64,000 nucleotides of DNA from Carnegiea gigantea (lineage: Eukaryota; Streptophyta; Magnoliopsida; Caryophyllales; Cactaceae). Each line of letters opens with the position of its first letter. Within the stretch, counting starts at the first letter, position 1. The stretch is taken from positions 1,015,195 to 1,079,194 of the forward strand of contig JAKOGI010000106.1 in NCBI GenBank assembly GCA_029747015.1, given 5' to 3'. The position numbers and the translations under genes are program-made. A model generated the notes under the pieces. That model ran no database searches. It was not told the DNA's origin and saw only the letters and a program-made list of their open reading frames with translations. Positions 55,286 to 64,000 of the stretch are shown in pieces.

Positions 55286-56560
55286 TGATAACTACCCATA
55301 GAGCATATCATTTTAAGGTCATTTTGATGCGTTTTTAGCGGATTTATAAGTTTTATGCTTACGTTTTACCCAAAAACCCCATTTTACCCTTGGGTATAGT
55401 GCTTTGATGACTTTTGCAGGTTTTGAGACTTTTTTTAAATTAAGAATTCACCCTTAAAAGCCATCCTTATGACCCACCATGGGGCGCCCCCAGTCAACAT
55501 GCCCATGGAAGAAAGAGAAGAATAAGAGAACACCGAGGCAATGACCACCACGATCTATCCGTGGTGGTGGCCACAGTTCGTGGTGTCTTCATTTTCTGCA
55601 AGGCTTTTTGTTTTCTCACAACTTTTCAACTTCCTAACAGTTTTAATTCCATTATTACACGCGGCTGTTTGGCTTCCGGGAATTTTACTATAAAAGGGGT
55701 GCTTCTCAACCTCATTTCCCATCATCTCATCCCATACCACTCTCTATAATCCACTATCTAGATTAGGATTTAGATTTAGAGAGAGTTAAGAGCAAGCGTA
55801 GGTGAAGATTGCAAGGATTCTGGATCGGGCTTGCAATGACGGTTCAAGCGCGCATCGACTGAGCAATTCCTCTCCCTTCTCTTCTCTTTTCTCTTTAGAT
55901 TTTTATGCTTCCAGATTGTTATTGATTTTTATGTTAATTTTTGGATTGTTAATCTTGGAAATGAGTTGAATTCTTGTGAATGAATCAATTTTTGTTTGGT
56001 CTAAAAGTGCTTTGCATTTGTCGAATTTTTTTCTATTGAATCTTAGATGTTGAATTGCTAGTAAGAAATCTGATCAATTTGTTACTTGTTTTAGACATTT
56101 GGTGAATAACTGAAAGGTGAAACTAAATGTCGAAAAACTAAGATTCGACTTACATGTGTGAGATCTTGAGAAAGATGCACCATTCAAGAAACCCCTAAAT
56201 TTGATAATCATGTTCTTAATGATCTTAGATTAATTAAAAACCCTTGAGAAATGGTAATTGATTAGATTTAAGAATTTCATTCCACCTTGAAAGAGGGGTT
56301 TGATAAATCGATTATCAGTTTTGGAATGACCCATCTAAAGAAAAAGCACTTGATTAATTCTTGGGCCGAAAAATTACTTGATTTGATTAAATTCTTTGAT
56401 TATTTATCCATTAGATTAGATAATAGATTTGTTTAATTTTAACATTAAGTATTGATTCGCTCAGCCTACCTTGATGAAACATAACCCAATAGATCAACGT
56501 AGTCTCTATGAGATCGACCTTGATTTGCTACAATACCACCATGTGCTTGCGGCCTTATCA
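55286..56560 (+). repeat. Element 5a 3' LTR
   Basis: Begins TGATAACTACCC and ends CCTTATCA. TATA-like CTATAAAAGG is at 55688-55697. Confidence 0.9.
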
Positions 56561-57512
56561 ATTCATGTCCCTTTCCTTGTCCTTCATCAGCTTGTTCCAA
56601 GCTTTCCTTAAGTTTTAGGGGTGAACCTGATCATTAAAGGCTTTGCCTTCTTCTTCCTAAATTTCTCTTCTTTAATGTTCTCCTCTTGAGGGAGATCGAG
56701 GTTGTTAGCACAAGTTTCCACTGAGAAGAAAATGAGAGGGTAAGCGGAAATTAAAGTTAAAAGCCGGAAAAGTTATAATAACACTACGTTGCTTCCTAAG
56801 ATTTATGAGTAGCTTAAAAGGTTGACGAGCCTATTTAACTTAAGATCAGCCATACATGGCATCCATATAGCCATTTTCTTTTGAATTTTCTCCTATTTAA
56901 GTGGAAATCTTCTTGGCATTCCCAAAGCAAGTGGTAGCTAGGGCTCAAAGTGCAAGTAATGGGAGATTTTTGTTTTTGCGGATATCCTTAGCGTTCAGCC
57001 AGGCCCCCATTTGAATACTAAGTGATCCTAGAAGCTCTGTTTAAGGAGGATATTACTGTTGATTTATAGTCCAAAAAATATAATTGTTGCGAGATCCTTG
57101 AAGCCTAAAACTGCGTAAACTCAGTCATAAAAGGCATTCTCTTGTAAACAACATAGAAAAGCTCGTTAGTAACCTTACTGGCGATGCCATTGTGAGTGAA
57201 TTGGTAAGGCGCAATCCTATAGAATTCTAAGATTTGTTTGGTGAAGGAAGGAGTTGGAAGTCGTTGGCTGAACTTGAAATGCTCCCTAAAAATGTAGAAA
57301 CTATTACGGTTGGAAAGGCAGAAATTAAAGCATTGGATATCCAGGTCTAAGTTTTTCAAGACATCAATTATAATCAATGTGTGGTGACCAAAGTTCTTCA
57401 AACTCATATACAATGCCACCAAAAGCCTTTCCTCACTGTGGAAAGCCTCTAGAACACCTTTATATAATTAAGGACACTCTTGTATATGCTTCTTAAAGAA
57501 TTCAAAAACCAT
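56561..57512 (-). pseudogene. Antisense extra ORF of element 4 (putative gypsy-type transposon domain)
   Basis: The minus-strand ATG is at 57512 (MVFEFFKKH), with a stop about 15 codons on, then the open frame 57422-57105: FYIFREHFKFSQRLPTPSFTKQILEFYRIAPYQFTHNG. The pattern RLPTP..F...IL..Y..AP.Q.TPNG is that of the putative gypsy-type transposon domain (Transposase_28, PF04195) found in antisense extra ORFs of plant Tat elements. Downstream, 56600-56750 gives acidic/Lys-rich peptides with stops. The function of these ORFs is unknown. It is separated from the Tat pol by element 5a, which supports but does not prove that they belong together. Confidence 0.55.
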
Positions 57513-58664
57513 TTTTAATATTGGGAAGAAAACTTGAGAAATTGGTGGCAAGCTTTGATAAAGTGAGCAAGCTGGGAATGCATACTTAAATTTTCATTTG
57601 AAGCCCAAGAGCTGCCAACTGGAAAACTCTAATTGCCAACTTAGATGCTTTTATAATCCTAACCCATTAATAAACAAGCTAGAAAAATAAAATTAGAGGG
57701 CAATAAAGGGTAAAAGCCTTAATTGAGCAAACGAAAACTGACACAGCATTAAATGTAGAATTCACTCAAAATTCTGAGACATTAAATTTGATCGTGTAGA
57801 AAGGGGTACAAAGTATTAAGCATCCTTGATCACAATGGGTTTACATATATTTCAAGTTTACAAAAAGCCAAAGTTCAAAATTACATCTACAGAAAGCTAA
57901 TTCGAATCAAAATCACCACAATTCGATTCCATTACAGCCTTCGCTTTCTAGGATAGGGCAATCTTATATTCTTTAGCATGTAGGGCCTTAATATCATCCT
58001 TAGCTGGCTCATAAAGCACTACCCCCGTAGAACCCCTAGATGGATTAAGCCTTAATCTTTTTCGGTTCAATAGACATTCGATGCCAAAGTTCAGCGTTGT
58101 TTTACCCCTTCCAAATGATCCTAAGCCCTTAGGTGAGAAGCTTGGAAGAGAGATAAGGAAAAGAGTTGGATAAGTGCAAGGACTAGATGAGCATCCCTAG
58201 AATGCCTCAACTGCCCCTTGAGAAAAAGGAGGAAGGCCTACCACAATGGTCCTCTCGATGGAAGCTAAAGGGATGGGACATAACTAGGGGACAACAACTA
58301 CCTAGATAAAGGGAAATAAAGCCTTAGATTGTAATGGCCTGAACCTAGTCTATGTTGATTACTTCAATTAACCATAATGTAATAAAATTGAGCGTCGAAA
58401 CTTTAATTCAATATTTGAAACATTTATACAATTATAGGCTGATACAACAAAGTGGTCTCTAAACCAAATGAAGTAAATGCCATGCCTATTTCAGTCTAAG
58501 AGAGCTCTCAAGTCCTTCTTAGTACTCAAAAGCTTCGTCACAAGGGACTTAGTCGATGCACTGATTTAGAGCTTCAGTTCAAGGTCCATCCTAAGCCCTT
58601 AGGATCTTTTACCCTCCTACTTTGGGAAGGTCAAGAGGCATCCTAAAGGGTTTAATCATTAAAT
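57513..58664. other. Unassigned sequence between element 4 remnants and element 6
   Basis: No supported gene. This should contain the rest of element 4 and its 3' LTR, but I found no match to 21441-23081. TGTAATGGCCTGAACC at about 58334 is like a Tekay LTR start and may be a small LTR fragment. The region 58490-58640 may hold C-terminal pol-like codons. Confidence 0.4.
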
Positions 58665-59667
58665 TGAGGCTAAACCCATGGCAAGAATAAGGGAAGCTCA
58701 AAACAGAAGGTTGTGCTCATGGACAGTTTCTGGACAGAATGTTACTCTGAGTTTGAGGCAAATGTCATCCATGCTCCACATGCCTTGCCTAAGGTTATTC
58801 TTTGCTATCTTTGAGTTCAAGATGTTATCTTTCACATGGAATAAGTTTCAAGTCATTTGGAGTTCATTGGATTGGTCAAATGAAGTTCCAAAGTGGACTG
58901 CCCCAAAGTTAACTATCAGTTCTAGTTTGGACCATCTGGCTAGTACGGCCTATTTCTCTCAAACGGCTAAGCCAAAATTAATGACACTTTTTCCATTGGA
59001 AAATAGACTTCTGAAGCTTTCATATGAATCCTATTTCATTAAATTTGGACCAGAAACAAGAGAGTTATGGCTCATTGAATCTAACCTTGTTGTAGTGTGA
59101 ATACGCGGAAATCTGAAAGCATTAAATGCAAATGGATTCATCACCCCAAAGAAACCAGTGCATGGCCAGCTGATTCCAAGGATGCATCCCCCTTTCTTAA
59201 TGTGGGAATTCAAGATAATAAGTCACATACTGATGGGAACAAGTCTCAAGAGCCCTAGTTTTTAGATTTATATTGTTTTTACCATAGTTTATCCAGTAAC
59301 TTGCTTTTGTATTTCTTATGTTAATCTAGTAAGTTGTATTTTGCATTTTCCTATATAAGATAAGTTCCCTAGAGTATTGGACAGCCTTATAAAAGCCATA
59401 CTCGAGTTTATTTGAAAGCAAGTTGAATGAATGAACAATTGAGCTTCAAAGCTTTCTCTCTCTAAATCTTAAGTTCTCTTTATCCTTGTGAACAATATGG
59501 TGAGTCTTGAGTGGAGCCTTTATAGAGTTATTGGTGGCTAACCCTTTATGCAATTCTTGGTGGGTCCTAGTCTTGGTGGGTGGTGTTGCCTTTAACTAAG
59601 TCATATCAACGTTCAAGGCGGAATTTGAGCCTAAACTCAAGTTAGCAATTCTGCCCATCCACGTGCA
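58665..59667 (+). repeat. Element 6 5' LTR (limits tentative)
   Basis: The right end is placed at CGTGCA before the primer site, and the left at a TGAGG start near 58665. With no second LTR in the window neither can be confirmed. The frame PMARIREAQNRR at 58676 resembles the GPMTRARAK end of CRM/Reina pol, so this LTR too may contain pol C-terminal codons. The stretch around 58818-58880 resembles the element 1 LTR near 3715-3775. TATA-like CTATATAAG is at 59351. Confidence 0.55.
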
Positions 59668-59676
59668 TGCTCTATT

Positions 59677-59688
59677 TGGTATCAGAGC
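59677..59688 (+). other. Element 6 primer binding site
   Basis: TGGTATCAGAGC, a perfect initiator tRNA-Met complement. Confidence 0.9.
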
Positions 59689-59891
59689 AAAACCAGGTTG
59701 GTTTGCTTAAGTTTATTCCACATTTCCTTGCTTTTGGAGATCTATTTCTACCTTCTTACTTGTTCAATCCTTCATGGCTTCTCCTTAAGCTATACAAAAG
59801 AACCTTAACCAAACACAATTCCCAGCTACAAAGGAACCTAGCTCCTCAAACAGCCTTTAAGTTAACTTTCTATCCATACCCTCTTCATCAT

Positions 59892-61070
59892 GTTAAATAA
59901 AGAACACTCCCCTCCTAACTCACCCCAACCAGCAAGGGTGCCAAGGGGAATGAGTTTAGAGTAAGCCCACATGATGAGACAAGACAATGCCATCCTAAAC
60001 CTACAACAAAGTGTGAGGCAAATTAGTAGGCAACTTGAGCAAATGACAGCCCAATTCATGGCCTTCCAAGGAGGATGACAAACTCAAGAATCAAACAACC
60101 ATGAAGATGAAAATGGTTACTCTAGTGATTCTAGCTTGAGAAGTCATCCAAGAAGGGGAGATAGGAGACCTCGAATTGATGAATTTCGTGACAATAAAGT
60201 GGAACCCTTGGAGTTCAATGGCAACTTGAACCCCGATGAGTATCTTGAGTGGGTTCAAGCCATGGACCGAAATTTTGAAGCTAAAGGTTATGATGATGAG
60301 AAGATTTTCAAAGTTGCTAGCCACAAACTCACGAGATATGCCTCCTTGTGGTTTGAGAATCTCAATAAGCAAAGGGCTAGAGATGGCAAGAGGAAGATTA
60401 ACTCTTGGGAGAAGCTCAAAACCCCTATGAACAAGCGGTTTCTCCCCGAAAGTTACAAGCAAGACATATACAACTAGATTTTCTCACTCAAACAAAACAA
60501 CATGAGTGTGGCTGAGTACATGAGAGAGTTTGAACAACTCCTCTTAAGGGGTGGTATTCATAAACCCCAAAAGCAAACCGTGGCTAGGTTTCTCAATGGG
60601 TTAAATCCCCTCATTGCTAGAAAAGTGGAACTCCAAACTTATTTCATCTTGGATGATGTTTTCAAGCTTACTCTCAAGGTTGAAAAAAAAGAAATGAGAA
60701 GAAGGTTTTCACTAAACCCTTTTCCAAAGATCAAGTAAGTCCAAAACCCCCATTCAAGCCCTTTTCTCACTCTAAATCCAAGAGCGCCTCACGGGTTGAC
60801 AAAGGCAAAGTCATGACTCTTCCTTCTCCAAAGGAATTGCCTAAGAAGCTTGAAGGGAAGAAGTATTTTAAATGTCAAGGTTGTGGCCATTTTCAATATG
60901 ATTGTCCAAATCAAAGGATCATGACCATGCAAGAAGTTGAAGAAGTTGATGACACGATGATGGAAGTTCAAGAAGACAATAATGGGGCAGATTTGGGCCA
61001 CCTAGAGGAAGAGACTCAACTTAATGCTGATGAATGTGAATTACTTGTTTTAAGCAGGACTCTACACATC
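59892..61070 (+). pseudogene. Element 6 gag, knuckle damaged
   Basis: An N-terminal helical stretch (MMRQDNAILNLQQSV) is followed by the frame 60136-60477: PLEFNGNLNPDEYLEWVQAM, KLTRYASLWFENLNKQR and SWEKLKTPMNKRFLPESYKQD. A stop at about 60475 interrupts NxIFSLKQNNMSVAEYMREFEQL, then GLNPLIARKVELQTY. In the zinc knuckle (frame 60813-61073) the first Cys reads Tyr (KYFKCQGCGHFQYDC). An acidic tail ends it. The pattern is that of CRM gag. In-frame stops lie near 60079, 60475 and 60736. Confidence 0.82.
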
Positions 61071-61099
61071 TAAGACTCTCCTTATGACAAGGCTCAAAG

Positions 61100-61828
61100 G
61101 TAAATGATCTTTCATTCTCGATGCACCATATAAGACAAGGTTTGTAACTTGATTATTGATGGGGGAAGTTGCACTAATATGGCCTCCACTATTCTTATTG
61201 AGAAGCTTAGTATTCCTACCATATCTCATCTCAAGCCTTATTCTTTGAAGTGGCTCAATGACGGTGGCGACATCAAGGTAACCAAGCAAGCTTTTATCTC
61301 TTCTTCAATTGGAAGGAAATATAGAGATAATGTTCTTTGTGATGTGGTGCCTATGAGTGCATGTCATATACTATTGGGGCGGCCTTGGTAATTTAATAGA
61401 CATGTCATGCATGATGGGTTCAAAAACACCTATTCCTTGATTATTGATAAAGAAAAGATTATCTTAAACCCATTACCACCTAACCAAGTTCACAAAACTA
61501 AACCTAGGGTGGGAAGTGAGAAAAAGAGAGACCTTCTCATGTTGAGTGAAACATGGGTTGAGAGAGCTTTAAGCAAGTGTAAGCAAGTTCTAGCTTTATT
61601 CATGCTTGAAAGCAACAAAAGTGAGGAAATGACTCCCTTACACCCTTCAATCCACCCCCTTATTTCACAATACCAAGATATTTTCCCACAAGATCTACCC
61701 CCGGCCTCCCTCCAATCCGAGGCATTGAGCTCCAAGTTGACCTCATTCCCGGTGCCCCACTCCCTAAAAAGGCTACCTATAGATGTAACCCCTAAGAGAC
61801 CAAGGAACTTCAAAGACAAGTTAAAGAA
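61100..61828 (+). pseudogene. Element 6 protease and linker
   Basis: CNLIIDGGSCTNMASTILIEKL carries the active-site Asp as DGG, and DVVPMSACHILLGRPW is intact up to a stop at about 61389. RHVMHDGFKNTYS and DKEKIILNPLPP follow in the next frame segment. The linker 61407-61832 includes QYQDIFPQDLPP, the standard pre-RT sequence, then a frameshift near 61720 damages the region before RT (NYRCNP type). Confidence 0.8.
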
Positions 61829-62490
61829 TTGATGGCTAGAGGTTATGTAAGAGAGAGCGTGAGTCCTTGCTCAGTTTTAGCTTTGTTAGTGCTAAAGAAG
61901 GATGGTTCATACCACATGTCCGTAGATAGTAGAGCTATAAACAACATTACTATCAAGTATAGGCATCCCATACCAAGACTTGATGATATGCTTAATGAAC
62001 TTCATGGCTCGTCTATCTTTTCTAAGATTAATTTAAGGAGTGGATATCACCAAATCCGCATGAGGGAAGGGGATGAATGAAAGATGGCATTCAAGGCAAA
62101 AGAAGGACTTTATGAGTGGTTGGTGATGCCTTTCGGCCTCTCTAATGCTTCTAATACATTTATGAGATTGGTGAGTGAAGTCTTGAGGCCTTTTCTTGGA
62201 AGATTCATGGTTAGTTATTTTGATGACATTCTAGTTTATTCAAAGAGTGAAGAAGATCATCTACAACATTTAGAAGAAGTTTTCAAGGTTTTAAGAGCTC
62301 AAAGGCTCTTTGGTAAGTGGGAAAAGTGTGAGTTCTTTTCACCCCAAGTTACCTTTTTGGGGTATGTTGTTTCCAAAGATGGTATCAACATGGATCAAGC
62401 CAAAGTGGAAGCTATCAAGTCATGGCCAACTCCTACCTCTATCACAAAAGTTAGGAGTTTTCATGGCTTGGCATCTTTTTATAGAAGATT
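61829..62490 (+). pseudogene. Element 6 reverse transcriptase, YFDD intact
   Basis: Frame 61829-62080 reads [50 protein letters not shown] and [18 protein letters not shown], with one stop (TGA) at 62078-62080 in EGDE*KMAF. Frame 62084-63022 continues with [13 protein letters not shown] and [17 protein letters not shown]; the YFDD box is at 62216-62227. KIDL reads KINL, so the first catalytic Asp of RT is changed to Asn. The thumb follows ([21 protein letters not shown]). Confidence 0.88.
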
Positions 62491-63022
62491 CATCAAGGGG
62501 TTTAGCACCCTCACAACCCCGACCAAGGCTGCCTATGATGCCTTTGAGACACTCAAAAGTAAGCTACGTGAAGCCTCGGTACTAGCCCTTCCCAACTTTA
62601 ACAAGCTATTTAAGGTCAATTGTGATGTAAGTGGAGTAGGTATAGGGGCTATCCTCATGCAAGATCAACGCCCTATTGCCTACTTTACTGAAAAGCTCAA
62701 CGGCTCAAGGAAGAACTACTCAACTTATGACAAGGAGTTTTATGCATTGGTAAGAGCTCTGGATCATTGGTCACATTATTCAAGGCCAAAGCAGTTTGTA
62801 CTTCACTCTGATCACAAGGCCTTAAAGTACTTGAATGGCCAGCATAAACTCAATCCAAGACATGCTAAGTGGGTTGAGTTCTTACAAAGTTTCTCCTTTG
62901 TGGCCAAACATAAGAAGGGGAGCACAAATGTTGTAGCAGATGCATTATCTGGGCGGCATTCTCTTTTAGCCATAATGGAAGTAACGGTTCTAGGCTTCCA
63001 ATTCATCCGAGAGCTCTATTAA
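62491..63022 (+). pseudogene. Element 6 RNase H
   Basis: In the same open frame: [56 protein letters not shown] and [13 protein letters not shown]. The Asp, Glu and Asp positions are all present. ADALSRR reads ADALSGR. It ends in a stop after FIRELY. This is the best preserved enzyme of the window. Confidence 0.85.
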
Positions 63023-64000
63023 GATGATGAAGACTTCAAGCACTACCTCCATGATCAAGATGACCATAAGCACAGCCCCTACACTCTCTAAGAGGGCTTC
63101 CTATTTAAGGCCAATAAGCTATGTGTTCCAAAGGGGCCAATCCAAAAGCTTCTTATCAAAAAGGTGCATGGAGGGTGCTTGGCTAGCCATTTTGGGATCA
63201 ACAAAACCATCGACATGCTCAAGGAACACTTCTTTTAGCCCAAGATGGGTGGGGACATTTATGAGGTAATTTCTAAGTGTTCTATTTGCCAAAAGGCCAA
63301 AAGCCAATTCCACCAAGGGTTATACACCCCACTACCTATTCCTATTGGTCCATGGGAGGATGTAAGCATGGATTTCATAGTTGCTCTCCCAATGACTCAA
63401 AGGGGCAAGGATGCCATTATGGTAGTGGTAGATCGCTTTGCAAAGATGGCTTACTTTATTCCTTGTGAGAAAGTCGATGATGCATCTCATGTGGCCTATC
63501 TTTACTTCAAGGAAGTTATCAAACTTCATGGCATACCTAGGAGCATTGTTTCGGATCAGGACATAAAGTTTCTTAGTCACTTTTGGAGGTATTTATGGCG
63601 ACTCCTTGGCACTAAGCTCTTATATAGCACCTTCCACCATCCTCAAATGGATGGACAGACCAAGATCACCAACAAGACTCTTACCATATTACTTAGAAGC
63701 TTGGTGAATAAAAGCATCAAGGAGTGGGATCTCAAGCTCCTATATGCTAAGTTTGCATACAATCATACACCAAGCTTTGCTACTGCCTATTCTTCATTTG
63801 AGTCATGTTATGGAATCAACCCTCTAACTCCACTTGAACTCATACCCCTTCTTCTTAAGTCTAGAGTGAGTTACGAGGCAGAATAAAGAGCAAAGGAGAT
63901 GAAGAAGCTTCACCAACAAATTCGAGCAAAGATTGAGAAGGCCAATGAGATGTACAAGGTAAGAACAAACAAGCACCGCAAGGCCCTCACCTTCAAGCCT
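63023..64000 (+). pseudogene. Element 6 integrase, truncated by window edge
   Basis: Linker GFLFKANKLCVPKG, zinc domain VHGGCLASHFGINKTIDMLKEHFF (then a stop at about 63237), and CSICQKAKSQ. Frame 63245-63886 has WEDVSMDFIVALP, IMVVVDRFAKMAYF, IVSDQDIKFLSHFW and HPQMDGQTKITNKTL. The third catalytic residue, usually Glu, is Lys at 63662-63664. A stop at about 63884 precedes KEMKKLHQQIRAKIEKANEMY, and the window ends in HRKALTFKP. Confidence 0.88.

Larger units (their letters stand above)
41011..56560 (+). mobile_element. Element 5a: short Athila-like, gag-only retroelement (hosts 5b)
   Basis: LTRs 41011-42280 and 55286-56560 start TGATA and end TTGTCA/TTATCA. The Athila-type primer site is at 42287-42304 and a polypurine tract CATGGGGGAGTT precedes the 3' LTR. 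Without the nested 5b the internal part is only about 3.1 kb and encodes a gag-like region but no protease, RT or integrase that I can see. It would therefore need enzymes from another element. Flanks (TTTTA versus ATTCA) are a poor target duplication. Hand comparison of the first 150 bp of the LTRs gives about 87% identity. Confidence 0.8.
58665..64000 (+). mobile_element. Element 6: CRM-type chromovirus, 5' part, best preserved copy
   Basis: 5' LTR, primer site (59677-59688), gag, protease, RT, RNase H and integrase in the usual order; the element runs off the right edge inside the integrase C-terminus, so the 3' LTR is not visible. The pol matches element 1 in wording and spacing but the two are clearly different families. 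RT has an intact YFDD. Single stops and a few changed catalytic residues mean it is probably inactive. Reina is the alternative clade. Confidence 0.85.

Noticed and set aside
58334..58640. Another Tekay LTR
   Set aside because: Only the first ~16 bases resemble an LTR start; no second copy, primer site or continuing similarity was found.
62310..62585. Second-frame ORF over element 6 RT
   Set aside because: Shadow of the pol frame, which carries the conserved motifs.
1..64000. CRISPR array, tRNA gene, phage or prokaryotic operon
   Set aside because: No regular short direct repeats with unique spacers, no cloverleaf with A/B boxes, and all coding traces are plant retrotransposon pol or gag.

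Overview
The window is plant nuclear DNA made almost entirely of nested, decayed LTR retrotransposons. I find no host gene, tRNA, CRISPR array or prokaryotic feature. A flowering plant is indicated because every recognisable element belongs to a plant retrotransposon lineage: a Cassandra-type TRIM with 5S-rRNA-like LTRs, chromoviruses of the CRM and Tekay (Del) type, Athila, and Tat. Every pol region carries stops, frameshifts or lost catalytic residues, so nothing here looks autonomous.

Layout. 1-1079: two Cassandra-like elements head to head, one on the minus strand cut by the window edge and one on the plus strand. 1441-2166: probable Copia LTR remnant. 3489-21352: element 1, a CRM-type chromovirus with a 5-bp target duplication (CTGGT/CTGGC). 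Its integrase is split by element 2 (8440-19541), a Tekay chromovirus with 3-kb LTRs. From about 21.4 kb: element 4, a Tat-type element with gag, protease, reverse transcriptase, two RNase H domains, integrase and probably an antisense extra ORF. Its gag is split by element 3 (24689-35817, minus strand), a second Tekay copy with an exact AAAGA duplication. Its 3' part is split by element 5a (41011-56560), a short gag-only Athila-like element, which is itself split by element 5b (44992-54913, minus strand), a structurally complete but dead Athila. 58.66-64 kb: element 6, a second CRM-type chromovirus running off the right edge and the best preserved copy.

The order of events can be read from the nesting: Tat first, then the Athila-like element and Tekay 3 into Tat, then Athila 5b into 5a; separately, CRM 1 first and Tekay 2 into it. 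LTR pairs differ at roughly one base in ten in short stretches compared by hand, so the insertions are old. Domain limits inside degraded coding regions are approximate. LTR, PBS and target-duplication coordinates were read base by base unless marked tentative. I found no undescribed functional system. The points most worth a second look are the Pol III-like boxes in the Cassandra palindrome, the CRM pol frame that runs into its LTR, the antisense ORF of the Tat element, the minimal Athila-like element hosting its own relative, and a two-level tandem repeat inside Tekay 3.
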